Source: Emydura subglobosa
Lineage: Eukaryota; Chordata; Testudines; Chelidae
Assembly: GCA_007922225.1 (NCBI GenBank)
Contig: ML679969.1
Span: 13,513,999 to 13,577,998 of the forward strand
Direction of reading: 5' to 3'
Length of the DNA: 64,000 nt
This document shows positions 11,631 through 22,677 of the stretch, one piece after another. The notes under the pieces are model-generated. The model searched no databases. It saw only the letters and a list, made by a program, of their open reading frames with translations, and had not been told where the DNA came from. Each line of letters begins with the position of its first letter. Within the stretch, counting starts at the first letter, position 1. The translations under genes were made by a program, and so were the position numbers.

Positions 11631-12735
11631 TGAAACTTAAGAAGAACCACGCTGCATCAGACCAATGGTCCATCTAGCCCAGTATCCTGTTTTCCAATAG
11701 TGGCCAATGCCTGGTGCTTCAGAGGGAATGAACAGAACAGGTCATCATCAAGTGATCCATCCCATCAACCCTTCCCTGCCTCTGGCAAACAGCAATCCCT
11801 GCCTATCCTGGCTAATAGCTATTGATGGACCTATCCTCCATGAACTTATCTAGTTCTTTTTTTAACTCTGTTATAAACTTGGCCTTCACAACATCCTCTG
11901 GCAAGGAGTTCCACAGGTTGAGTGTGCATTGTGTGAAGAAATACTTCCTTTAGTTCGTTTTAAATCTGCTGCCTATTAATTTTTATTTGGTGACCCCTAG
12001 TTTTTGTGTTATGAGAAGGAGTAAATAGCACTTCCTTATTTACTTTCTACACACCAGTCATGATTTTATAGACCTCTAACATAATCCCCCTTAGTTATCT
12101 TTTCTAAGTTCTCCTCATATGGAAGCTTTTCCATATCCCTAATCATTTTAGTTGCCCTTTTCTGTACCTTTTCCAATTCCAATATATCTTTTTTTAGATG
12201 TGTGCAGATCTGGTCACCCCAGTATTCAAGATGTTAGCTTTTTTGACTGCTGCTGCACATTGAGTGGATGTTTTCAGAGAACTATCCACCGTGACTCCAA
12301 GATCTTTTTGAGTGCTAACAGCTAACTTAGACCCCATCATTTTATATGTATAGTTGGATTATTTTTTCCAATGTGCATCACTTTTCATTTATCCATATTC
12401 AATTTAATCTGCCATTTTGTTGCCCAGTCACCTAGTTTTGTGAGATGCCTTTGTAACTTCGTAGTTTGCTGTTTACTTCATTTTCCAGGTCATTTCTGAA
12501 TATGCTGAACAGCACTGGTCCCAGTACAGACCCCTGGGATACACCACTAATTACCTCTTTCCATTCTGAAAACTGACCATTTATTCCTAACCATCATTTC
12601 CTATCTTTTAACCAGTTACTGATCCGGGAGAAGACCTTCCTCTTTGTTCCATGAGCGCTTACTTACTTTAATAGCCTTTGGCGAGGGACCTTGTCAAAGA
12701 TTTTCTGAAAATCTAGAGAATTTGGATTTTTTTTA
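11631..12735 (-). mobile_element. CR1 LINE, 5'-truncated, reverse transcriptase C-terminal half
   Basis: A long antisense CR1 copy. The 3' end is on the left (CAGACCAATGGTCCATCTAG, CCAGTATCCTGTTTTCCAAT). Going right it reads back through the ORF2 C-terminus (TTCCACAGGTTGAGTGTGCA) into the reverse transcriptase (CAGACCCCTGGGATACACCA, GGACCTTGTCAAAGATTTTC, the last encoding the FDKVP-like motif on the minus strand). It is about 1.1 kb against roughly 4-5 kb for a full element. The frame is broken many times. Confidence 0.85.
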
Positions 12736-13463
12736 GTAATCCTTTGGAATAGATTTCACTGTCAGACTGGTGCAAAGCTGGCATGACTCTGCTTCAATGA
12801 ATTAACTTATTCCATGCTTATGCTGGCGTAAATGTGGGCAGCATACGACTTGCTAGTGACAATAAAATTATCCAAAGATCCAGATCACCATGTTACACTC
12901 ATGAAGTCACAAAAATGACAACAGCAGAAGGAAATTTAGAAATATGGCTGCAATTTATGCTCAATTACTAGATGGAAGTTTGCTGTTACATTGTTGTCCC
13001 TAAAAATGGAGGAATGCTGAGCAACTCTCATTCACATATTTCTGCAGTGGTTGATGGCTCCTCTTGATCCTCATTTATTCCTGAACTTTCTTGTGTTTCA
13101 GGAAGAGGTGGGGGCATGGTGAATTTATTTGTCACTTGAGCTAGCGATGACCAACAGAAGCAAAACCTGCGGAGTCCAACGTTATTTGCCGTTGTTTTAT
13201 TTCACTGCTGTACCGTGTGAGTCCTCAAGTGAATTTCAAGCTGGTGAAATGCGCTTGACTGACAGCCTGCAGAATGAAGTCCTCTGTTTATCATAGAATA
13301 AGTTGCACAATGTGGGTAGCAGTAGCGCATTTCCTCCACCTTTCCTTGTCTCAACTTTGCCCTGGAAAGAAAACCTCCTAGGGATCAAAAAGATGGCAGG
13401 CAGTGTGTGAGTTATTTAATCCTTGGCCTCCTTTAATTTTCATAGCCTCATCTTTGTGCTTCC
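12736..13463. other. Unassigned sequence
   Basis: No gene or known repeat recognised. Confidence 0.35.
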
Positions 13464-13790
13464 AGGTAGAGCTGGTTGGAAAATGCCAATGACTTTTCCT
13501 TGAAAATTTTGGGGAACAAATGGTTATTTTTGACATTTCCAGTGCATATATATATCTGTTTCTTGGTGGGAAAACTGAAACTCAAAACCAATGAAGACCA
13601 TCTTTATTTCAATAACCAAAACCGAAAATATTTTTCCAAAATCCCAAAATATTTTGTCTCCTGTTTGTTTTGGTTTTTTTCATCAAAAGGGCAGAAAATT
13701 GAGACCAAAATGAAAATTTTCCTTGTGGACAAAAAACTGCTTTTCATCGCAGAAATGTTTGGCTTAAAAAATGTTGAGCAGCTCAAATTG
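13464..13790. mobile_element. AT-rich inverted-repeat element, copy 2
   Basis: Starts GTAGAGCTGGTTGGAAAAT and ends near TGTTGAGCAGCTCAA, an imperfect inverted match. The interior is rich in GAAAATTTT and TTTTCC blocks, like the copy at 3688-4149. Frames of 122 codons (plus) and 104 codons (minus) overlap here. Both are low-complexity products of the element, not genes. Confidence 0.5.
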
Positions 13791-15725
13791 CAGGCTTTCT
13801 GGTTGCTGCTAGGACTGGAAGAGGGATTGCAGAAACACAGATAGAGACTGATCCAGTAATGTTCCCAATCCAGCCAACGTATGCCTGAAATAAAGCTCAT
13901 GAGAACTATTGTCCACACTTGCCAATGTCCCCAAGAAACTTCTTCAGATGTACTATGCCGAGGTCTTGCTCTGTGCTTAAATGAGGCACATCTGCTCCTG
14001 GTGCTGCACTCTCATCTATGTGAAAGCAAAGATCAAAATGAGATACCAAGGTAAAAATAGATGGATATGAGTAGAGTGAGTGGGAACTTCTGAAAGGAGA
14101 TTGTTAGATAGTGGCTGCTTGGAATAAATCCAAACCCAGTTGTAGCAAAGAGAAACTGTGATTACTGTAATGCAAACCAGTGTGTGTGTGGTATGTGATT
14201 GTCACTATGAAAAGTTTTTGCCAGCACGGTAGCTCAGACACTAGGGAATAATGCATTATACACTGATGTTTTCCAGGACACTGATTCCTAGGGGGTTCCG
14301 GTAGGTTGTTTCCATCACATGCTGTGAATTTCTGAACCTCAAAGCAGTAAAGTAAGCCGTAGTTTCCCATAGGGCATTATCTCAGCACTACAAGGTTAAG
14401 ATCCTTCCATCCCTACTTCAGAGGAAAGCTTCCTCCTTCCTAAAGTCTTCATGTTTCACCTGACATCATTGCTCTTTGTGTCTAAGGCAGCGGGTTCACA
14501 TTTCAAACAATGGAAAGTATAATGGGAAAAGCAAACCCCGTTCTCTGTTACAATATAACCTTGACCTAAAAAAAAGGCTCACTCGTTACCTAAACCCTTT
14601 GCATGTTAAAAGAAAACACCCCACTAAGATTAAAATGCCTGAGAAAAGGAGGTACCTAAGCTGCAGCTGCCCCCCCCCCCCGGCTCAGAACCTGTCAGGT
14701 TTCACAAAGTAAGCAGAGTGGGGGATGGTTGGAGCTTAGATGGAAAAAACCAGGTGCCATAGGAATTGTGTGGATGATTCAGTGGGTGGTTGTCTGCCCA
14801 GTCACCGCTGGGCTATTGATTCAGAGTGTTCTAGAGAAGGGTGCTACAAGTGACATCTATTAGGTATCAAGTAATATTAGAGGTACTGATGGCTTGTGGT
14901 CCTGAATGGTACCATGGAAACTTTCTGTGGAGCAGGGATGTTAACAACAGCTTCCTGCATAATTACCAGGGGGGTTTGGGGTAGGCAGTATGCAGTTTCA
15001 AGTTGATACAATAAACTTCCTTGCTTCCAAATCGGTTTGGTATGCGCCATTAAGCAGTTGCCACCTTCCACTCTAGAAGTGGCAGAATTTAAGTGTTGGG
15101 TGAATTGATCAACGTATTGATTGTAACACATATTGCTATTAGTGAGGACATAATAAAAGAAGAAGTCAACCAGGAGTCACCAAGTTTCTCCCGATCCTTA
15201 AGGCGAGATTACTCAGTTTGCTTTCTGACACTTCTAGAGCTTTCTTTATTTATGTATTCCTATGCTAGCCTTTAGGCAAGAATGCTTTCAGACAGGCTTT
15301 ATTGTTTGCATAGCACAGGCTTCACTTCCGAAGTATATTATTTTTCAAATACATTTTCCTTGAAAATAATAAAACAACTTAACGGGGGGGAAACTTCATG
15401 AAACTTTTGGAAGTCTTGTGAAACCTGGGGCTCAAAAATGGAAATCCACAAAGAAAGCCAGAACTCATCATGCTTGCCAGAGCCAAACAAAGCTTAAACC
15501 TCAAAAGTTTTAAGCTTCTTTTTAAATAGAGCAACCATAATTTCTGTGTGGATCCTAAATTCTGCAAACAAGTTTTTCCCATCCCCACATTTTTGCCCTA
15601 CTCCCACCTAAGTCAGATTCACCCTACGGGGACCTCTATGCTTCGAGGGAGGAGAATTTTGTTTCCTGAGCTTTAAGCAGCCTCTTGCCTCTCCTCAAGC
15701 ACTATAGGTTAATTATTGAAACTAG
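13791..15725. other. Unassigned sequence with a C-run
   Basis: No supported gene. A run of 12 C lies at 14670-14681. The 88-codon minus frame at 14104-14370 and 84-codon minus frame at 14877-15131 have no recognised domain. Confidence 0.35.
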
Positions 15726-16050
15726 CAGTTCTCAACCTGGGATCTGTTGCTGTTCTCTCACTAGGAGATAGACTAGACTAGAACCCGTTGCTGTTCTCCC
15801 ACTAGGAGATAGCTGGCAGTGGTTCCAGCTCCTCCTTCAGGAATCCTGTAGGTGCAGGTGGAAACAAGGGTGCAGAATCACACTAGCCGTGAATAAACAA
15901 TTGCTGCTATTGCCATAGGGCTGACCACAAATGGGACTGGGATTCTAGGGGAGGAGGTGGTCTGTATGATTATGAATGTAAGGGGAGGTGGATCCACTAG
16001 ATGATCTATTAGACTGTGGTCCATGCCATGGAATAGCTTGGGAACCACTG
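15726..16050. mobile_element. hAT-like non-autonomous DNA transposon relic (325 bp)
   Basis: The left end CAGTTCTCAACCTGGGAT and right end GCTTGGGAACCACTG form imperfect terminal inverted repeats of the hAT 'CAGNGGTTCNCAACC' type. Flanking 8-mers do not match, so the target duplication has decayed. Inside is a duplicated 26-bp unit (15746-15771 and 15787-15812, one mismatch). The 119-codon minus frame 15878-16237 crosses the right end and is not a gene. Confidence 0.55.
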
Positions 16051-16614
16051 GTCCAAACAAATGCTGTGCACGTGACAAGCAAAATGGTCTCTTTCTGCAT
16101 AGGAAGAAAACGATCAGTTCTGTGTTGCTCAGCACAATGTGCGATAGGCCCCATCCTTGACTCATGATGCTACACGGAAAACCATTTGGAGCAGATTCTA
16201 CCTGGTTTGTTAGAGACTTTCTGAACTGGATGGCCACTGGGAGAATCCATCAAACCATCAGCATGATTCAGGCTCTTCATTAGGCAAGAGCAAGCAACAG
16301 TGCACGTGTTCCTGACATTGAACAGTTGCTACTGGCTATCGGGAGACATTCATGCATTAGCTGAGACCTTTCTCCTTCTGCAGATAGCTACACATTGGAA
16401 ATTGTGTGTTTAATTGCACAGACCCCAAGCAAATTAAAATGAGGTAACCAAATCAGTGATTGGTCTGCCATCTTCCAGTGTCCTGACACTCCAAGAGCCC
16501 TGAGCTCGCGGTAGAGACACATCTGCTGCTTTCTATATTTACGGTATCGCCCGTGCTTGAGTTTAAACAGGCAAAAGCAATTCTAAAAAGTAGGTGATCT
16601 TCATATAGGCTTAT

Positions 16615-16680
16615 GGGGCCAAACCTGCTCCTACTGGAGTGATCAGCAAAATATTCATTGACTTCAGTGGGGCATGATCA
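16615..16680. repeat. Short MITE-like fragment
   Basis: GGGGCCAAACCTGCTCCTAC followed by CATTGACTTCAGTGGGGC matches the 'ggccaaa-tctgct ... cattgacttcaatgg' palindromic family found several times in the window. Confidence 0.4.
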
Positions 16681-16739
16681 GACAGCTTCCAACAATCCTC
16701 CGCTCCCTCCCTTTCTAATCAGCCTTTTTAGGAGAACCA

Positions 16740-16880
16740 TTTATGTTAGACTGGGAACCCCTGGGGGCAGGGATCTTACTTGGTGCCAGTGTGAATAAAG
16801 AGCTCTAGCTGCCTTGGTGAATCCGGATAGTATGGTGATGAGGGTCACCTAAGTAGAAGGATAACTAGATAGATGGTTCT
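16740..16880 (+). repeat. SINE 3' body (MIR/CORE-like)
   Basis: GACTGGGAACCCCTGGGGGC (agrees with the 'gtaaactcttggggcagggac' block), then GGTGATGAGGGTCACCTAAG and AACTAGATAGATGG, the usual tail of the family. Confidence 0.5.
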
Positions 16881-17739
16881 GTACGGGAACAATTAGATGC
16901 CATTCACTGTCACCGAAATTTCATTTGAGAAAAAAATGTATTAACTTCAGCAGTGCAAAAAACAAGTGAACAAAATGCCTTAGCTGGCCAGATGTGGCAG
17001 GTGGACAAATGGAACCATTTATAACCTTTAATTAGAATATCTATCTGTATTGTCCATCTCATCTACTGCTCCATTCAGTGGCATCAACCTATGATATCTT
17101 GAACTTCTCTGGGATAAATTCTCATGGGGAATAGGACGTGCGTGTAAGTGAGAGAGAGCTGGCTTGATTATTATTTTGCAAAAGATTGTGATGCTTCTGT
17201 TGCCCATGATTTATCTGGGACCCTGGTTTCCAAGAAAAGAGGCCTGTTATCGGTTAGGAATCCTCCCCATTTATCACTGGTTCTCTAAGGAAAGCGAAAA
17301 TGCGCCGAACGTGCAGGAGCCCCCCAGGTTAATTCAGTTTGGGCCTGTTTCTAAAGTCTCTCTCTCTCTCTCTTCTCGTCTCAGGAAAGCAGTCTCTGTG
17401 CTAGCACTTCCCCTCGGGAAGAGGTGCCTGGGACTCCAGCCTAGCCATACATCTCTGTCAAAATCTCTATGAATAAATTAACCTTTTAAAAGATTAGTGC
17501 ACCCTAATACCGCAGGGTTTAAAAAAAAAAAAAACCAGAACAAATGCTAATAGTGCCTTGACAGACCTCGCCAGGTTTTGTTCTGTGGATCATCAACACA
17601 GAGTTATGTTGGGGAATGCTTTAAAGGCATAGCTATGCAAATATGGACCAGTTGGCCTAATTCTTTCTGTGCCTGGGTTGAGGAGGACTTGAATGCAAAT
17701 TCAAACAAGTCATTGTGGGTGGGTAACCTTCATTACCAC

Positions 17740-17740
<1 letters not shown>
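16881..17740. other. Unassigned sequence
   Basis: A pyrimidine tract of CT repeats lies at about 17358-17378. The region 17160-17340 lacks repeats. The 102-codon plus frame 17164-17472 runs through the CT tract and has no domain. Confidence 0.35.
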
Positions 17741-17770
<30 letters not shown>

Positions 17771-17775
17771 CTAAT
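17741..17775. repeat. (AAT)n microsatellite
   Basis: About nine AAT units followed by interrupted units. Confidence 0.9.
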
Positions 17776-18950
17776 AATCCTGCCTTCACCTTCTATAGCA
17801 CATTTAATCCAAGGAGCCACTGGTACTTCACCCATATTATTAATTAACCAAGAGAAATTGACTAACTTCAGGCAACCAACTTTGAAGAATTTGGCCACTA
17901 TATTTCACAACCAGCAGCTGAAATATTTGCCCCCCCCCCAATTTATTTCTGAAACAATGGAACACAGTGAAGCTCCAACGTATTTCTTAATCAGCAGTTC
18001 AACTGGCCCCTGCCCCACTTCTTTTGCCTCTTTAGCCAAGTCCCTATTTCCGTAGGACAGATCAAGGAGAGGTCAGGCATCTTTTGCACTAGTCTCTTGC
18101 TGTTGAATGGCTGGAATTGATCTGATCTTTTCCAGACATTCACTGGGGGCCGTTTCAAAGATGATGGGAAAGGGTGTTTTGATTTTTGATCCTTTTGAGA
18201 TGAATTATGGGGAGGAAGCTGTCTGCTATTGGAGGAATTAGTCAAATTCCTTGTCAGATGTGCAGTCCCATTAAAAATGCATTATCTGTTTTCAAAGCTT
18301 AAGTATGGTGTCGGTTGAGAGTCTTTAAAATATTATTGTAAACTTTCACTGAGAAAAAGGATCTCTGAGTCTTTCATGAAGGCTAATCCCATTTCAACTA
18401 CTTAAACCATCCCCTCCTGGGGTGGCCTTCCGAAGCAATATCAAGCAGGAGCAGACGTTAAAAGTATCTCATGAAACTATTCAGTGAAACTCACACTGGA
18501 AGGTGTATGGATTTGTTTTAAGGCATTGTTAGCAAAGCTTGACTCCTTGAATTCAGTTGATATGTTGTGATAATGATTTTGCTTTCACATGCTTCTAAAA
18601 ATCACCGTTTGTGTGTGATATTTAGGGCCTTATGTTCACAAACCCTTCATGGACCAAGCCTCCAAAATGTGTTTGCACCTGCTTGAGTGTGCAAATCCCA
18701 CAGATGAAAATGCAAAGGGAGGATGGGTTGTCCTTGAGCCTGTGTGTGCATTTTGCAATTTTATATGCTCATTTTAGAAACAACCCTGGAATATTTTGTG
18801 CAAATGGAAAACACTAAGAACTCCTTTTATTTATAAAATGTCTTGGTGTCTCATGTTTCCTAATTTTTTTTATTATTATTATTCTCCATATGCAAATCAA
18901 ATTTGCATGAAAATCTCTCCTGTTCCTCATCTGTTCTTCACTTTAAGTCA
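17776..18950. other. Unassigned sequence with a C-run
   Basis: A run of 10 C lies at 17930-17939. No gene or known repeat recognised. Confidence 0.35.
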
Positions 18951-19330
18951 TAATCACAGAATCATCCAAACTATTCAGGGAAAAGACTTGATAGGTCATT
19001 CACTCATCCCCTGGCTGGTATAATATTATTCCCTGCATTGAATGTCTAGAGCTTTGTTCAGTTGAGCTTTTAATGTTTTAAACAATGGTGTTTCCATCAC
19101 TTCCCATTCACAGTCCAACATTCTCATCTTTAAGAAGTTTCTCATGAAATGCAGCTTAGCCCTTTCTTTTTGTTATCCCTTGTGTATGATACCAGACATC
19201 ATTATCAAGGCAACCCTGTTTTGATGTCACAAGTGATAAAATGTCATATTTAGGGTTGAAAGTTCTAGCTGAGGTAGGGTCACTTTTCTGCTATCCAAGC
19301 CAGGTTATTCATCAGTACAATACGAATATA
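18951..19330 (-). mobile_element. CR1 LINE 3' fragment, diverged
   Basis: Antisense CR1: ATCACAGAATCATCCAAACT at the left edge (the CR1 3' tail), TTTAATGTTTTAAACAATGG and GTTTCCATCACTTCCCATTC, then TTTAAGAAGTTTCTCATGAA. It is older than the copies at 11.6 and 42 kb. Confidence 0.65.
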
Positions 19331-19400
19331 ACTCTCTAGTCCAGTCTATATTGTTCTTATAACACGTCATCTCCATAATATCTGAGCCCCTTGTAGTCAG
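19331..19400 (-). repeat. SINE tail fragment
   Basis: Antisense of the '...ATATTATGGAGATGACGTG, TTATAAGAAC...' tail block seen sense at 16800-16870. Confidence 0.35.
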
Positions 19401-20370
19401 TCTGTGTAATCAATCTGTATATGTTTAATAATGAAGAAAGTGGGGTGGCCACATCTTTGAAGAGAGGAGAAAGCCTTTGGCTGGCAAGGGACTCCTGCTA
19501 GGTCCATGCCAGCACTGGGGGGCATGTTTCTTTTCCATGATAGGAATTGGCAGAAAGTAAGCAAATTCCCCCAGTCTGGCTGAACATCCTGGCATGATCC
19601 AGTAACCTTATTTCCCAACTGGTTCTCTGGCAGGTCTGTTGGTTTCTATAACAACTTGAGCAGGGATTAAAGTCAGCCGGAGCTGTCCGGAGGGGAGCTC
19701 TGGTAAATATTTTCAACCCTCCTGGAGTTTTTATAGCATGTTGGGCGGGGGGTCTGGGAAATACTCTATAAGAATTTAAGCCCTGAACTCAAGCCCCTCT
19801 GCATCACAGTAGGCAAATAAAGCATAGCACGGTTCCTCTGTTATCTCTTGAGATACCAATAATGTTATGGATTCAAATCCCTGCTAGGCAGCTTTGCCAA
19901 TCCACCTGTTAAAATATTTTTCAAACAACAATGTATTAAAATAGCTATAAAAGTGCTAAACATTTTAGGTAATATGTTATGTTTGAAACCTTTTAGATGT
20001 GCTTTGATTTTATTTTTAACTACAGCTGAACTCCCAAGAGTTCTCTTGGTGGCTTGAAAACAAACATGGAAAGTGAAATAAAGTGCATAGGAAGGAGAAA
20101 ACAAGCCACAGCCTGACTTTTAACTGATCCATATAAACATTCAGTCTGATGTTTTACAAACCAGTGCTTAAGACAGCCCCTGTTCAGCTCAATAAATCAA
20201 GTGAGACTAACAAAGATTTTCACACCCCTCTCCATTTTTGGGTGATTGGCTGGGTCTGGAACTGCCAAAATAGTGAGAGATGGGTTGTCCTGGGTGAGAT
20301 TGCCAGCTACATTTTGCAGAACACAAGAAATCTGTAAGGTTTGGATAAATTTTGTACAAGCATCTAGAAT
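19401..20370. other. Unassigned sequence
   Basis: No supported gene. Overlapping minus-strand frames at 19397-19716 and 19865-20104 have no domains. Confidence 0.35.
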
Positions 20371-20434
20371 GAAACCCTGGCCCCACTGGAGTCAATAGAA
20401 ATGCTGCTATTGACTTCAGTGGGGCCAGGATTTC
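20371..20434. repeat. Near-perfect 28-bp hairpin (MITE-like)
   Basis: The left arm 20371-20398 and right arm 20407-20434 pair at 26 of 28 positions around an 8-base loop (AAATGCTG). The arms contain CTGGCCCCACTGGAGTCAAT and its complement. It probably derives from a palindromic MITE family rather than a microRNA gene, but RNA from either strand would fold into a 28-bp stem. Confidence 0.75.
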
Positions 20435-20992
20435 ACTTTATATAAAATTAGGATGAGAGCAGTCAAGTCACCCTGAAACCTGCTCATGACCCCATCCCAG
20501 TGCTCACAGTCCCCAAAGACATGCAGTAGAATATTCGTGGAAAAGATTAGAAAAGGAAGATGACCACAGCTGACTCAAATTCATTCCAGTCTTTATCTGA
20601 AGGAACATTAACAGGTAATGTTTGGAGATATTTGCTGAGCTCCCATTGTCAGACATCTACCAAATGCCATCCTGGGACAATGGAACATTGGGCAATAAAA
20701 TGGGCAATAAACCCTCCTCTGCTTTTTATTCTATACCTTATTCATATCTCAGTGTTTTCCTTCTGTGATGGTTGCATCACTTTTGCTCCAGTGCGCCTGC
20801 CATGTGGCAATCCTTTGCTAAGACACTGTTGAAATCACTGGAATATGAAGAGGTGCCTGTCTTATACCTAGCTGCACAATAAGTCTGATCTACCTGAATA
20901 CACAGAGTTACTTCTGCAAAACAGTACATGCACTCAGCCTACACCTACATGTACACAGAAGTCCAACATTTGAATTCTATCTGGAGAGATGT
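20435..20992. other. Unassigned sequence
   Basis: No gene or known repeat recognised. The 90-codon plus frame at 20560-20832 has no domain. Confidence 0.35.
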
Positions 20993-21310
20993 ATGTAGAG
21001 CAGGTCAAAATTTTTCAAGTGAAACTTTTTCCCTCCAAAAATATAGTTTGTTGAAACTGAGATTTCCAGTTCCGCAAACATTTTGCATTCGCCCATGAGA
21101 AACATCAAAATGAACATTTTTATTTTGCATTGACACTTAGAAACGAAATGGCCATTTTTATTTTGTTTCATCTTAAAATGCCATTTTGTTTTGAAATGTC
21201 TGTTCAAAATGAAAACTGCCATTTCACCTCAGTTCCCAGCTTCCTGGGGGAAAATTGAAATTTTTCCACTGAAAAAAATTGAAATGAGGATTTCTCATTA
21301 GAATTTTGGG
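20993..21310. mobile_element. AT-rich inverted-repeat element, copy 3
   Basis: Starts TGTAGAGCAGGTCAAAATTT, with interior blocks GAAACTTTTTCC, CCATTTTTATTTTG and GAAAATTGAAATTTTT like the copies at 3.7, 13.5 and 52.6 kb. The right end is eroded into a G-rich tract (21307-21320). The 81-codon minus frame inside is low-complexity Lys/Phe. Confidence 0.45.
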
Positions 21311-22648
21311 GGTGGGGGGGAAGAGAGTTTGGTTGACTGCTCAGTTCTACTGGTATGGTGCACAGCACAGCAAGTGCAGTCCCATGTACTTGGACCTTCC
21401 TGGTATATTCAGAAGCACAGTAGCTATGTTCTACCTAGACAGACCAGGTGGATTCAGCAGCCTTCAAAGGCTTAATAATGCCAGAGAACCAAGCAAATAA
21501 AATATACTTGGTATCATTGTTCTTTTTACAGCAACAGTGCCACACTTTCACCGTTTCTCCTAGTGTTAGAGAACTCTCCTATTACAATATTAAAAATAGA
21601 CCTTGAAATATTAAAAGGAAAAATACAAGGGAAAGAGACTTAACAGCCCACCGGTATTATGATGGTATTACAGCTCAGCTGTATATTCACAAAGACAGGT
21701 GCATTCAGAATTAACCTAATGAAAGCACCTAAGATTTCTTCCCCCCGCCCATTCTCATCAAAGGAAGCACACGTGGTCCTCTGCCTTTACGTCTTAAGCA
21801 GTCCCATGGGCTAGCTTATGTACCATATGATGAAGTTGCAGGGTAACTTGGTTTAGGCTGTTCTGGATTAAAGGGAGTTGTGGCTGCCTTGTTTTTGACA
21901 TTTCCTTGCTATTGTGGGTTGATGTCAGCATGTTAATGTTGTTTTAACAAAGTTGTATGTGTTTACCATACATAGCAGGGCCTACAGAAAGCCCCTTGCA
22001 ATACTGTTCCTACTGTGAGCGAGTGATTCCTTCAAGCCTGAACTAATTTAAGAAAGTATTGGCCATCTGATTTCAATATTTGCAAGCAGAGCAAATTCGT
22101 GAGTGGATTGTTGGCTAGTTTCACAGCAAGGGGCACCTGCAAGCGATCAACGTGGCTCATACGACTAGGTGTCAGTGCACAATGGGAACAACAACAAGAG
22201 TCGGGAGTATGTGGGGATCACTCAGCCAGTGGAGAGAAGTTAACGGGGAAAGGAAAGAAAATATCATGGTGAAATGTTTTCATTGCTTGGATAGTCAGCA
22301 ATCAAGGACTGTTCAGAGCCATGGAAGAAACAGGGCTGGAGATCGAATGTGAGAAGGCAGGTATGGAGTAAGGTGCAGTATTCCCAGAGCTGGCGTCACT
22401 CCTGTTATGCCAGACTGCAACCAACCAGATGGCTCAGAGGTGTAAAGTGTGCCAGGAGGGAAGCTGGTGGTGGCATAAACGGTTCACATTCTCCTTTTGT
22501 CAGAGAGAAGGGGAGGACTGTTATATAGAATCACAGTCCATTTTAAACTGGAGACGCTTATTAAAGAAAGCATCTGTAACCTATAGGCCTGAACATACAG
22601 GCTTCTGCACAGCTTGAGTTCCAACTTTTTCTATGTTAACCCCTTCTG
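21311..22648. other. Unassigned sequence
   Basis: No recognised gene, repeat or transposon. Confidence 0.35.
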
Positions 22649-22677
22649 TGGAACTCAGAGACATCTAGTGGCTGAAT
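22649..22677 (-). repeat. Short dispersed repeat, copy 2
   Basis: GGAACTCAGAGACATCTAGT followed by GGCTGAAT is the inverse of 1212-1252, with about 11 bases missing between the two conserved blocks. Confidence 0.45.

Noticed and set aside
13476..13918. Overlapping 122- and 104-codon frames
   Set aside because: Low-complexity translation of an AT-rich inverted-repeat element.
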